Shown: in pieces, positions 23,160 through 37,418 of the stretch
How positions within the stretch are numbered: the first letter of the stretch is position 1
Layout: the number at the start of each line of letters is the position of its first letter
Assembly (NCBI GenBank): GCA_000697475.1
Contig: JNEU01000773.1
Location: forward strand, 100,800 to 164,799
Source of the DNA: Lichtheimia corymbifera B2541
Lineage: Eukaryota > Mucoromycota > Mucoromycetes > Mucorales > Lichtheimiaceae
Length of the DNA stretch: 64,000 nt
Direction of reading: 5' to 3'
Notes under the pieces: generated by a model
Seen by the model: only the letters and a program-made list of their open reading frames with translations
The model's database searches: none
What the model was told of the DNA's origin: nothing
Position numbers and translations under genes: made by a program

Positions 23160-24370
23160 CACGATCGTGAAACTTGCACCCAAGGTGCGCTTGACCCTGA
23201 CGAGCAACTCTGTTCTATGAAAGACCCCACGTTTCATTGAAAAGTTTAGAGATACAGTCACCTTTATGTTTTTACATATGCTGTAAGCGTGATGCTATAT
23301 GACAAGTGGTGTTTGTTCATTGTGAAATATCATGCAAATGAGCTGTGTTGCACAAAGAAGTTCGTCTGCATCTTCGGCTCTATCGGGGTCTACCTACTTG
23401 ACAATGAACAAAAACCACTTGTCATATAGCATCACGCTTACAGCATATGTAAAAACATAAAGATGCGTGTATCTCTAAACTTTACAATGAAAAGTGGGGT
23501 CTTCAATCGAACAATATTGCTCGGCTGGGTGTAGCGCACCTTGTGTAGAAGTTTCACGATCAAACTCGCCGATCCCAGATTTCGCGATGTCACCACCAGC
23601 CAAAGTGGATCTGGGTCGACCTCTTGAATTTTTTTCGACAAGGCTGGTGGTGACATTGCGAAAATCTAGGATCGGCGAGTTTGATCGTGAAACTTCTACA
23701 CAAGGTGCGCTACACCCCAACGAGCAGCTTTGTTCGATTCAAAACCCCACGTTTCATTGTAAAGTTTAGAGATACAGGCACCTTCATATTTTACATATGC
23801 TGTAGGCGCGATGCTATATGGAGAGTGGGGTTTGTTCATAGTGAAGTATCATGTAAATGAGCTGTGTCACACAAGCACGCCCCTGCGCATCTTCCGCTCT
23901 ATCAGGGTCAAGCTCATTCACAATGAACAAACACCACTTGTCATATAGCATCACGCTTATAGCATATGTAAAACACAAAGATGCCCATAACTAAAAATTC
24001 TACAATGAAACGCGGGGTATTCAATCGAACAAAGTTGCTCGTCGGGGTGAAGCGCACCTTGGGTGCAACTTTCACGATCGCCGTGGCCGATCTCAGATTC
24101 ACCCAATGTCACCACCAGCCAAAGTGGATCTTGAGGTCGGCCTCTTGAATTTTTTTTTCGACTTTGGCTGGTGGTGACATTGGGTGAATCTGAGATCGGC
24201 CACGACGATCGTGAAAGTTGCACCCAAGGTGCGCTTCACCCAGCCGAGCAACATTGTTCTATGAAAGACCCCGCGTTTCATTGTAAATTTTGGAGATATG
24301 ACAGTCTTTATGCTTTACATATGCTGAAAGCGTGATGCTGTATGAAAAAGTGGTTTTGGTCATTGTGAAT
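23160..24370. repeat. Alternating inverted-repeat array (five units)
   Basis: Five copies of a unit 160-210 bp long alternate in orientation: 23160-23323 (+), 23401-23601 (-), 23642-23843 (+), 23919-24125 (-), 24161-24367 (+). Two spacer types alternate between them. One is about 75 bp (23324-23400 and 23844-23918), the other 35-40 bp (23602-23641 and 24126-24160); same-type spacers match each other in the same orientation. The symmetry centres fall near 23362, 23621, 23881 and 24143, a spacing of about 260 bp. Neighbouring arms are about 85-95% complementary, so each could form a long hairpin. Each unit resembles the tandem units in the flanking duplications. Confidence 0.8.
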
Positions 24371-24739
24371 CGCCTCTCTCATATTAAAGCCACAGATGCA
24401 GAAGGATTTGATGGTGCCACAAAGCCCAGGGGCAGGAGTTGCATAGTCGATCCTATTGGTGGAGAGTGCATGATGAACATTTTGCCCTATTCGCCTATAG
24501 TAAGGTCCGCTTATGATGATGCGTAGGGAATGGTCCGTTCTTATATAAGATTGCATAAGATAGCGTTAGCTGGAAACTGTCATAGGTAATCATAGTATGT
24601 CAATGTACTCGTGCCATCACAGCTCACTCTTTTCTTTAACACAATACGAGTTTATAAGCCTCACCAAGCTTATGTACAAGCACAATGTTGAACATAATCA
24701 CTCTCGAGTTTATTATCTTTGCATTACAAACGTTAGAGG

Positions 24740-25530
24740 AACCCGTTGTCTTTCGCCTAGAACAAATGCTTCTTGATGCAGGGGTGTAAACGATCCAATC
24801 TTTTTTTCCAATCCTCAAATTCATGTTCCCACTTTCGATCCAGAAACCAACATGTGATCCGCATTTTGCATATATGCGCTGATAGTACGATACCCTTCTA
24901 AATATTGTGTTGGACCCAATCTTCATTCAATGAATAAGTCGAAGCATAGCACACGGTAGTATGAATGTTTATCAAGTAAAGATCATAAAGGAAGAGCTTT
25001 GTAAATTGAATAAGATACGGGTGGATTGTATAAGGATAAACAGGGGATAGCTATGTAACTGTATTCTTTGCTGCTGCCGTCATCAACATCCTCCATCCAC
25101 GATTGCGAAATAGCTGCTGCATGCATTGTCTCGCGTGTTCCAATATCATCCATGGTTGTAAAAGCACCGTTCATCAAACAATATAAAGCCCTCGTCAATT
25201 CCATTCAACCCATCATCATCCTCAGTCGTATCCACGTAATATGATGCATCGTTTCTGCCGACGACGTGCCAAGTAACCAAAGCAACATTCCTGGATTTGT
25301 CATCACTGCACTTGATCCCATCCATCCATCGTAACCATTGTTGATATGCATCCTTTCCCATCCAGGCTGTTCGACCATCCTTTCTTGTCCACCCCTTAAC
25401 GCAGTTCTTCCAGGTGAAGATTGCTTGCATTGCGCAATAGTAGTTTATGACTGATATGGAACCATTCATAGGCGTCCGTATGTATTGAAGCAAGTTGCTA
25501 CACGTAAATAAAGTTGCTTGTATACATTTG
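24740..25530 (-). pseudogene. Possible decayed or hypothetical gene, unrecognised
   Basis: Several minus-strand frames have protein-like composition but do not join cleanly. One (25493-25146) contains WTRKDGRTAWMGKDAYQQW and NVALVTWHVVGRNDASYYV. Another, about 24867-24767, contains FLDRKWEHEFEDWKKRLDRL and ends in a stop. Tentative splice signals exist between them, but I could not build one open model. The 5' part overlaps the right copy of the segmental duplication, and the left copy encodes a related but broken sequence. This points to paralogous gene remnants. I cannot name the family. Confidence 0.3.
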
Positions 25531-26960
25531 CTAGCTGCTGTTCACATAAAAAAGGCTGCAAGGCATGTTGCTGCAAGTAGCTCGAGACAATGGGTTGGCG
25601 GCCTTGCTGATATCAGCTGCTGGAATGAATGTTGTTACGTTCGGTCGTGGCATTAGAGCGTTGAAGAAAGCGTGTAGTCTTAAGGAAAGCGGGTGTTGTA
25701 GAAGAGTGACAGGAAGGTTGTGTACACGCCATGGACTTGCCATTCAGTGGAAGGCAATTGGATCAAGACAATCGTAGGAATGACATTGACGGGTTGAAGC
25801 AGGATAGTCGTCCACAGATGGTAGTTGTGCTTGAATGGGGCAACAGTTGAAAATGAGAGGAAGAGGCGAGAGGCTGTAAGTGGAAGAGGTGGAAATTAAA
25901 TAGGTCATGCACTACCCTACCAGTTTATGCACACTGTAAAACAATCCATAATATTGGGATTGCCAATCTCGACCTTGAAACTTTCACACAAGGTCCTCTT
26001 GGGTATGCTGAGCAACTTTGTATTAATAAAGAAACCATGCTTCATTTAAAAGCTTTGCATAGGAGGGTGTAATGTGGGGTTTACTATGATGGACGGAAAT
26101 TCCGTACCCCGTCCGAATCCTTGAAATGTCATTTAGTATGAATTACCTTGGGATTCCCCATTTCGAACTTGAAACTTGGTAAGCAGGTTCTCTGAGTCAT
26201 GCTGATCAACTCCATTCATTTAAAAACCGTAGGCTTCATTATGATGTTTTACGAATCGGACGGCCCGAATTTAGGAGAGACGATGGACGGACGGAACGCA
26301 AGTAGGGTATATAGCGCACCCCCCCGCCGTTGTCCACCTCCATTGTCAAACTTGGTCGGGCCGTGGGCTTCGACATGCTGATCAACTCCATTCAAATAAA
26401 AACCATACGCTTCATTATGAGAACTTTGATGCGGGCGTCCGACGATGAACGCACGTGAATATATGTAGGTTGGACGGCCCCATGACTCGCGAATCGCTTT
26501 CTCAACGATGAAACTTTCACACAAGATGCTCGCCGGCATGCTGATTATTTTCGTTCTCATAAAGACCTCATGCTACATTTAAAAATCTTGAATGGGAGAG
26601 TATAATGTGGTATTCACTATGACCGACGGAAATTACGCACCCGACCAGATTCATGAAATGTCATTTACTATGCATTACCTCGGGATTCCCCATCTACGAC
26701 TTGAAACTTGGTCAAACGATCCGCTAGGACATGCTGATCAATTCCATTCATTTAAAAATCATATGCTTCATTATGACGTTCTTATGAATCGGATGGTACA
26801 ATGTAGAAGAGTGCTAATATAAATAGGGTGGGCGGTCGATGTCCACCGTGATTGCCCACTTCGATCGTGCAGCTTGCACACAAGGTACTATCGACCACGA
26901 TGAACAACTTTGTTCTCATAAAGGTCCATGCTTCATTATGAAAATTTTGTGTAGTAGCAT
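25420..26960. repeat. Segmental duplication, right copy, with tandem units
   Basis: Counterpart of 21850-23050. The tandem portion has about six units, with anchors near 25976, 26170, 26345, 26512, 26700 and 26868 (period 165-195 bp). The first four pair one-to-one with the left copy. The last units (to about 26960) extend beyond the clearest pairing. Confidence 0.7.
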
Positions 26961-27407
26961 ATAATGTGGGAACGGATCCCTTGGGTTTTCAAACGTTGAC
27001 ATGCCACGATAGAGACTTGCTGGATTTGCTTGCTCCACATACATCGTATCAGCCTAGCACTCCTTAACAGCTGTTATTATAAACATATCACTGCATTACA
27101 TGTATCATATTGAGCTTAACATTGCCGACCATCGCCTAGCAACCGGAAAGTAGAACGCAACAGCGAATAGCAATGCAGTGCAACGTTGGGATATCCTACA
27201 TGATAGCAATCCACTACGAGGCATCATTTTCACATTATGGTAAGGCACATTCAGTATGAGTTTTAAGAGAGATGCATATTTTGTGTGGTATAGCACTAAA
27301 TAACGTATGAAATGATGTATTTGTAATCGTACATGCAAGAATATTAATTGGCGTCTAAGGATAAGCATGCAAATGGTAATCAATGCTGGAGGTAATGTGC
27401 TCTATCA

Positions 27408-28896
27408 TTATTTGCCCTTGATCTTGACGACAAGTTCTGATACGGGTTTGCCTTCTTCAACGTGCTTGTAAATGTAGCCAATGATTCTCAAAGCCTCTGC
27501 GCGCTTGTATCTGATCTTCTTGTCGACAGCCTATTGATGCAAAGTTAGAGTGTGCCTCGCTTTGCAATTAATGATATCCCCTCACCTTATCCTGAAGAAT
27601 TGTATCGCACACTTGGCGTAACGTAGCCTCAACTTCGAATTTTGATGTTTGCCATAAAGCCTTGTATGCCTATTCACAATAGCAAACCCAGTAAGTATTC
27701 ACGCAAATACCAAGTAACGTGTTCCGATGTAAGACATACTCTGTTGGTAGCTTCTTCTTCCAATTGTAGTCGTTGAGCTTGATCGACACCCTGTTCTTCA
27801 GCCTTTTGCACCATCTCAGCTACAGCTTGCATATCCATGGCACTCTTGACAGTTGACCAAAGTTCCTTCATGATATGTCGCTTTTGCTTGACATTGTGGA
27901 AAAGACTAGGCATTTCACCGCCCTTGAGACCCAAAAAGTGCTTTGCCTTGCTTGAATAGACACCACCAATGGAATGCAACAGCTCCAAACCATAGCTTTC
28001 AGATTTGAGCTTTTCAGCTTCGAGCTTGATTTGTTCCTCGAATGCCATTGCAGCACCTTCGTCACCACCTTTGACATATAAATCGAGCTTATGAAGCAAG
28101 TTGTCGGCTAGTTTCTTGACACGCTCTTGTTGTTGCTTTTGCATCTTCTCCATCTGTTCTTTGCTCACTTGATGATGACCCGGTTTGCCGTCGGCAGCAT
28201 CAGTCTCTCCTTCCTTGCCTTCTTCAGCAGCTGACTGTTCCATTGCATCGCTAAACATTTCTCCAATGCTCAAGTCACCAATGATACCTTTGGATATGCA
28301 TGATCAGTCGTCACGTTGCGCACAGACATGAACCCAATCTCCTTTTTTCGACTCCTCTCAAAGCACGCTCACACTTACTTCGAAAAGCATCACCGCCAAA
28401 CATCTGCTGGAAATGTTCACGTGGGTCGGCGAATCCGCCTTCGGGTGCCAAATCCTTATCTTTGCCATACTTGTTGTAATGAGCTCGCAACTGAGGATCC
28501 ATCAACACTTGATAGGCTTCCGAGATTTCTTTAAACTACATATCACAGAGCACATGTGAGCCAAAGCATGTCGTTTTCGAGATATCGATTACAAGGACTT
28601 TTTGGTCCCTCACTTACTTTTTCCTCGGCTTCCTCAGACTTGTTCTTATCTGGATGATAGACCTATACAATAACGATCGTTGAGTCGAATACCGACATGA
28701 GAAAGCTTATGTACGTACAATGGCAAGTTTTCTAGAGTTGAATCAATGAGCAACACTTGTCAAAGCAGGGTTACAAGAATCGAGGTATTTACCTGAAAGC
28801 CTTTTTGATTTGATTGCTCTCTGCATTGACAGGCACTCCAAGAAGTTCATAATAGGAGGTATCGATGGGATTCTCGTCTGTACCGAATTGTGGCAT
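27408..28896 (-). CDS. DnaJ (Hsp40) protein with X-domain, Caj1/Djp1 type
   Basis: Predicted 357 residues from seven exons (minus): 28896-28793, 28731-28719, 28662-28618, 28535-28379, 28287-27740, 27669-27586, 27530-27408. The J-domain reads YYELLGVPVNAESNQIKKAF, RKLAI, then VYHPDKNKSEEAEEK; the HPD tripeptide that stimulates Hsp70 ATPase is intact. The body contains GDLSIGEMFSDAME, LLHSIGGVYSSKAKHFLG and other X-domain helices seen in Caj1 and Djp1. Yeast Djp1 assists peroxisomal and mitochondrial protein delivery; the role here is inferred. Exon 2 is only 13 nt but keeps the J-domain in frame. No membrane segment is seen. Confidence 0.88.
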
Positions 28897-29414
28897 GGTG
28901 TGTTGTATGTGAGGCAAGAGAAAGAGAGAATGTCTTTGTGTCACCTGGGAATGCCAAGCTTGTTATTGTTTCATTGAACCCGCGCACACACACAGCACCC
29001 AATGTCCGTTCCATCATTTGATATTGCAAACATCACTCCTATGTCATTCCCCTCCCTGCCATCTTATGATCCTCCTAATGCCAATTATAAAAATCACATC
29101 TATTACTTGAAACCATTGGAAATCACATGAGCGGCTCAGCATGCCTTCCTCCTTCTCCCCCCACCACATTGACTGTTGTAGCCCTTCTTGTTAGCTTCAT
29201 CATGTATTCAAATGTGAACGATGATTCTTGTGCAAGGCCTTGTTCCATTGAAAGAGTAAATAAACACTAAAGCAATCGCTTTATGATGCATGTAAAGTAA
29301 ATATTAGCCATGTCATCCACAGACACACTTTTAGGTATATGAGGCGAGAAATTATATAGTACTTTATTGGTGGTATGTAGTATGTTGATAAATAGGCTGA
29401 AACAAATGACTGTA
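28897..29414. other. Intergenic, no gene seen
   Basis: Upstream region of the DnaJ gene and downstream region of the transporter at 29415. Nothing beyond A+T-rich, low-complexity sequence is recognisable. Confidence 0.5.
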
Positions 29415-31493
29415 TTATGAGCTTGAGTCTACATTGTTCTTGTTGTCAGCGTTTGATGAAGACGTATGATCACCATTTCCCATGGTTTCATAGGTCTTTT
29501 GTGGTGCCAAACCCAATTGTGAGATGTCATATCCATTATCAGCAAGATACTTTTTAAATTCTTCGTCTTGCTGGTTCAAAAAGTCTGGTCCACCATCCGG
29601 CAGGCACCAGAAAGCGACTGCAGCAGCTACCAAGGTGATAGCACTGCCTACTAAAAAGGGACCACGTACACCCATTGAATCTTGCATGGGTTGGAAAGCA
29701 AGAGTACCCACCGTAGCACCCACCTTTCCCATTGCTATTTGAAGATTGCATAAGCGTATGTCATATGCAAAAGGATGGTTTCCCAATTCAACACTTTACC
29801 TGCAGCGATACCATATCCTGTACCTCGAACGGCTGTGGGGAATAACTCCATGGCGTTGAGACCCATGCAATCACCAGGTCCAAACTCACCAAGTGCCAAA
29901 AAGATACCGTACATGATCTATTCAAAATCAGCGACATGCAGCTTGCATAATAAACAAAGAGGCGTTGCCTTTCTAGGCACTTACCACAAACATGGGGAAG
30001 CAATTGGTCGACAAAGGCTCGTATACACCACCAAGGATCATACCAACAGCACCTTGAAGAAACAATCCAAGGGCAAGTGTACGTCGTAAACCAAAGCGAT
30101 CAATGACAAAGGCACCAGTAAGACAACCAGGAAGATAAAAGGCGTACAAGAGAATGTTCCATGCACTGACTTCAAGCAGTGACCCACCAGGGGCAGCGGT
30201 ATCGATAATGATGCTAGAAAAGACGCCCATAGGGAAACCAACAAAGTCGTACACAAACCAAAGACCAGAGGCAACCAGCACCCGAGGCCAGTACTTTTTG
30301 AAGATAAGCCAATAGGGTACCTGCTTTCTCAAAGCGCCTTCCCGATACCGCTTGGAATCAGCCATCCGCAGTCGGACTAAGGTTACGATTAGCATATGAT
30401 CAACAAGCGTGATCCCTCCTCCCCCTTCTCTCGACCATTATTCTTTCTTGGCCTCAATGAATTACTTACAATAAAGCACAGACAAAGGTGGCAAGATGCC
30501 AAGACCCAAACCAATACGCCATACAGGTTCAAGACTATCCTTGAAGATGGCCAATAGGACAACGATGACAATTGCAGAAACGACGTAACCTAAATCAATC
30601 ACAAAGTTTGTGACCTGTAAGATGGGAAAAATGGCATCGATTGATGAAGGTACAAATGTTACGTGAGACAAAGCATACTTTAAGTAGTTATAGTATTTGT
30701 GTGTGCAACACTAACCAGTATAACGAGACCACCTCGTCGACCAGGAGCAACTTCATCTGAAGATTCAATGGCGCTGACACTGGAGCATGGATATTCTCCT
30801 CCTACACCAACACCCATAATGCCTCTGGAAATCACCATCATCCACAAGAGGCCTGTTGCTGTGGTACCAGATGATGCGGCGCATAGTGCAGCACCAATAA
30901 TCACAAAAGCGGTTGTCAGAATCAGACCAATTTTGCGTCCCAAACGGTCAATGATGAGTCCAAATCCTACAAAAAAGTACAAAATGAGACATGTGAACAC
31001 AATGTACGTCATGCTGTGAATCATGTTTGTGCGTGTGTTTTTTCCTACTCACCAAGTTGACCAATAACAGCACCCACAAACAGCGCATAAGACAGCCTGG
31101 ATGACATTGTGGAGGTGAAGATTTCTTTGCCGTAGATGGCAGTCAACAGTAAATTGACCGAGCTGATAATACCTACATGTACAAAACCGTGTGAATACAC
31201 AAGTCAATGGTTTAAGCAAAAATCATCAATGCTCAAAAGCTGAACACGTATAATTCATACGTACCGGATTGATAGCCATCTGAGAGCAATGCAAAACCAC
31301 TGAATACAACGTTGAAATAAGAGGCAGTCTTTTTCTTCTTGCCACCATCATTTGGTGGATTCTCTGGGTCGTCATGCCGCTCGTTGTCGTTGGCAACAAT
31401 ATCTTTGGCAATGATCTGATCCACAGCACCGGCGGACATGGGATCTTCAGGGGCTAATGAAGACTTGGTCTTGGCGTCAATGTCAGATCCCAT
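29415..31493 (-). CDS. MFS transporter, Git1-like (glycerophosphodiester/phosphate class)
   Basis: Predicted 524 residues, exons (minus) 31493-31265, 31172-31053, 30966-30716, 30614-30470, 30376-29985, 29917-29800, 29734-29415. After an acidic cytosolic tail come [14 protein letters not shown] and [14 protein letters not shown]. The MFS signature follows: [17 protein letters not shown], then [24 protein letters not shown]. The second half contains [17 protein letters not shown] and [25 protein letters not shown]. The EYPCSS and [14 protein letters not shown] motifs match yeast Git1 and phosphate:H+ symporters, so uptake of glycerophosphoinositol or a similar phosphate compound is the best guess. 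It shares a 943-bp divergent promoter with the transporter at 32437. Confidence 0.83.
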
Positions 31494-32436
31494 CCTCTCA
31501 CTATCTTTTGGTCTATGGCTGGAAAGGAAAAAGAGAGAACAAGGATTTAAGGGATGTGTGAAAAGGGTAGCAGCCCATTTTCTTGGAACATCTCGTCCTA
31601 TATAGCCAATCAGATCGGAGTGATCCACAGCGCTTTCCATCCATTTCTTTTTGCCCACCCGCATATGGCACGCGTGACTACAACCATTGGATAGATGATT
31701 CTGCCTACTACTCGTGCCACCTCGGGACAAAGTTGTACCCCCCTGCACATGGGCTTCCCATAACCAATAATGGTTAAAAGAAGTCCTCATCGGCAGATCG
31801 GGTGGTACATGTTGTTGTCCTGCTTATTACGGTTGGTTGGCCTGTGGGCGAAGCAAAAAGTGAAAAATCCGATCAGGGGCTAATCATCAACACCAACATC
31901 AACACGCACGCAATCTTTCGGCTTCTTGCCGCTTGTCAAATACCGAATGGTATGATCTGAGTATGCGTTGATATCACTTTCAGGGGACCACGCATAACAA
32001 TTTGAATGCATCATCTCATCACTTTTAGCCCGAGAATTAAGCACTCTACGTAGACTTCCCTGAACTTTGACCACCTACTAGTATGCAGTATCCTATTAGA
32101 TCATTAATATTGTAAAATCTTCAAGATGATGCATGTGAATGAGTCCACCTCATTATCTTTGCGACTAGCAATACACGTTAATCAACTAGAATTGCCCTAC
32201 CACTGCCAAGTCCACCACTCAATTAACCATCCGCTGGATTAACAAATGCCCCTATTCACGCTATCTGGGTGGATCCTCGAGTAATTTTTCTGCGTTGGTA
32301 TTAGTTTTCTGAAAAGAAGAAAGGGGGAATCTCATTGTCATTGAATCCAGAAAACACAACATTGGATCCGCATGTGTATAAAAAAGCTCCATCTTTTGGG
32401 TGATCCAGAAAAAGATAACAATCATTGTCGATCATC
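31494..32436. promoter_or_regulatory. Divergent promoter region between two MFS genes
   Basis: 943 bp separate the two start codons. No TATA box stands out. I could not identify operators by eye. Confidence 0.45.
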
Positions 32437-34392
32437 ATGGCAAAGCATAATCGCTCCTCAAGCGCACCAGCATGCACACTGGCTCGACAAGATTCCACAC
32501 GCACCCTTGTGAACAATGACAGCGACAGTGATTCCGATAGCACCATTGTGAGCATATCTCTTAGCCGATCAAACTCTAAAGAGCAGCAGCAGCACAAGAA
32601 GCGTCTGACAGATTGGCAAGGTGTCACAGCGGTGAACTTCATAGGCGATGAATCAGATCTGGAAAAGGCTTCTTTGAAACAACGATCCAGAGAGCCGTAC
32701 TCTATATTCTCACCAGCCAAGATCCGATGGATTGTTCTCTTAGCTTCCGTGGCAGCATTCTTTGCACCCTTCTCTGTCAACAGCTACTTCCCTGCAATGG
32801 ATGCCGTTGAACAGGTAAGCTATCATCACTTTACCAAATATGAACAAGCGTGCACGATTGCTAACCATGGGCATTATTTTTGTCTTACATAGGATCTTGG
32901 TATATCATCTCAACAATTGTAAGTCTAAATCAAGAAAACATTTGCACATCATGAAACTTACATCACACACCACGTCCCATCATAGCAATCTTACGGTCAC
33001 AGTGTTCATGATCTTTCAAGCTGTGTCACCCTCTTTCTGGAGCTCAATGGCTGATACGCGAGGACGACGCCCTGTTTATCTTGCCACATTGCTTGTGTAT
33101 GTCCTTGCATGCATTGGTTTGGCCATGGTTACCAATTATCCTATGCTTCTTGCATTCCGCATGTTGCAAGCATTTGGTGCAAGCTCAGTGATTGCCATCG
33201 GTGCTGGTACAATTGGTAAGAAGAGAAATCTTGTTTTGCGTTACACATATACATAGCGGCGTTTAACTAATATAAATGCACGATGTGTCCCTTTCCCACA
33301 GCTGACGTTACACATCCCTCCCAACGAGGCGGTTACATTGGCTGGTACTCTTTAGGTTGGAACTGTGGACCAGTGGTTGGACCTGCTGTTGGCGGTGTTG
33401 TATCGCAATACTTGGGTTGGCGATGGATCTTTTGGATTCTAGCCATTCTAGGTGGTGTCCATTGGCTCATCCTTGGATGGTGTTTACCTGAAACCTTACG
33501 TTCTTTGGTTGGCAATGGCTCTGGTTATGCAAATCCTACGCCTACTCAATGGTGGCACTATCGACGTCTCAGTGATGATGAAAAGCAACAGCTGCGTCAG
33601 AAGCGCCAATCATCTTCAACAAAAAAGAAACCTAGCAGCTGGCTTGGTCCTTTCCAATCCTTACTTTTCGCCAAGGAAAAGGATGTCCTCATCTTACTCG
33701 TCTACTACAGTGTTCAGTATGCAGCTGTGTATGCAGTAACCACGAGTTTGCCTCTTTTATTTGGTCAGCTTTATCATCTCAACGAGTTACAACTTGGCCT
33801 GGCTTACTTTCCAAATGGCATTGGTTGTATTCTTGGCTCTGTTGTACAAGGCAAGCTACTCAACCGTGATTATGATCGTTTGCGAAAGCGTTTTTCTGTC
33901 ATGTCGGCCACAGATCTTTCCATGCCTGTTGAAAGAGCACGCCTACGTACCGTGTGGGTGCATTCATTGTTATTCAATGTACTGCTTGTTGTATACGGCT
34001 GGTGCATGTACATCCATGCTCATATTGCAGTAGCTCTTGTACTTCAATTTTTCCGTAAGTGTCAAATCCTGCCAAGTCAAAACGCTCCAAAACTGACTCT
34101 TTTTACCATAGTCGGCTTTACCTCTCAGGCCATCTTCAATTGTATTCAAACGTTGCTGGTTGACTTGTTCCCTACACGTTCAGCATCCATCACCGCATCC
34201 AACAACATCTTTCGCTGTCTATTTGGCGCAGGCGCCACTACTGCTATCATTCCCCTTATCAACGCATGTGGTGTGGGTTGGTCCTTTACAATCATGTCAG
34301 GTATCCTTTTGCTTTCTCGTGTGCCATTGTACTTTGAATTCAAGCATGGCCCTCGTTGGAGACGTGAACGAGCCGAACGTCAAGACGCATAA
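32437..34392 (+). CDS. MFS transporter, DHA1/Qdr-like
   Basis: Predicted 555 residues, exons 32437-32814, 32893-32918, 32986-33215, 33302-34054, 34112-34392. A ~90-residue Ser/Asp-rich N-tail precedes the first helix (WIVLLASVAAFFAPFSVNSY). Then come the DHA1-type segments TVFMIFQAVSPSFWSSMADTRGRR, LQAFGASSVIAIGAGTI and GWYSLGWNCGPVVGPAVGGV. This resembles the fungal Qdr/Dtr drug:H+ antiporters; the substrate is unknown. The intron at 34055-34111 is 57 nt, a multiple of three with no stop, so the frame stays open if it is retained. I call it an intron because it has GTAAGT/ATAG ends and splits a membrane helix. Confidence 0.83.
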
Positions 34393-34671
34393 AGGCTACC
34401 ATCATGACATGAAGAAGAAAAAAAAGCATCCTGTATGTACACATATTACTCTCTTGTAGACCGCACACTGTATTATCCTGCAAGTTATACCCCCCTTCCA
34501 CCATCCATTCCCATCTTGAAATTTTGTATTGCCATCAATCGCAACTATTTTGTTTCTTGTATTGCAACATCCACAATAAAAAAAAAAGAGTATACATGTA
34601 CAAATTCAGCGTAGTTATCATAAGGTGCATTATACAAATGAATGACGAGGAGGATATGGTATGTAGAAATA

Positions 34672-36609
<1,938 letters not shown>

Positions 36610-37418
36610 TGAAGAGTTGAAACGGCGGATATAGCAAGTCAAAGAGCACCACCACGTCTTCTTTGAACACTATCGGAGTTACCCACACAAACGATGCACA
36701 TCCAACAAAGAGTGATCGCATAATGTCATACCTTGCACATTGGACCGACATGGTCTTTTATTCATTGTCTCCTTTCATTTCTATATTCATTGTCTATGCA
36801 ATTGGGATCATTGTATAGCTTAATGGGGCATTACAGTATACTCTACTACTTGTACTAGCACGTATAGTTAGTTTTCAAATGTTGTTGTAATAAATGTGAG
36901 CATCTCTTTGACTATATGAATCTCCGTAAACACGAATGTAACATGTGCGGGTTTATAATATGAATCGTTTCCATTTGCATCGTGCATGATGGTAATCGAG
37001 GATAATTTGCTATGATCATTGGTGATGCATGCATGGTGTATGTGGCAGTGCTACTACTAGTTGTCACGTGGGACTGTTGATTATGGACATTTGATGCATA
37101 GCAAATCATTGCATGTGATGAAACAGAGGCACAGCGTGGCTGATCGCCATTGCTTTTACAAATAGAAAGACACACTAATGCAGTTGATGTTTCACCTGAT
37201 CATAACAACAACAACGTGAGTGTCCCAAAATAGTAGTGACATATCTGATCACGGAAATAGCTATGAAAATAGCGTACAAAAGCTAAACCATAAAAATTTA
37301 TACACACTCTTACAGTCTTTATTTACTAAGGTATACGCGATTTGAGTGGTGAAATAATCAGACAAGGGGGAGGTATGAGGAATAAGAGGGATAGATCATG
37401 GGGGTTTGTGTAATGTTG
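36610..37418. other. Intergenic, no gene seen
   Basis: About 800 bp between the acetyltransferase start and the 3' end of the wall-protein gene. Only short frames; nothing structured was noticed. Confidence 0.5.

Larger units (their letters stand above)
21128..27407. other. Gene-poor repeat island
   Basis: A 6.3 kb interval without a convincing intact gene, the longest gap in the window. It holds two diverged copies of a segment about 1.1 kb long with a constant offset near 3.5 kb, tandem units 160-200 bp long and a central alternating inverted-repeat array, described separately. The outer parts (21128-21850 and 26960-27407) show nothing I can name. Confidence 0.7.

Noticed and set aside
23475..24281. 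Several 60-92-codon frames in the inverted-repeat array
   Set aside because: They are the same repeat read in each orientation, with no coding signature beyond the repeat itself.
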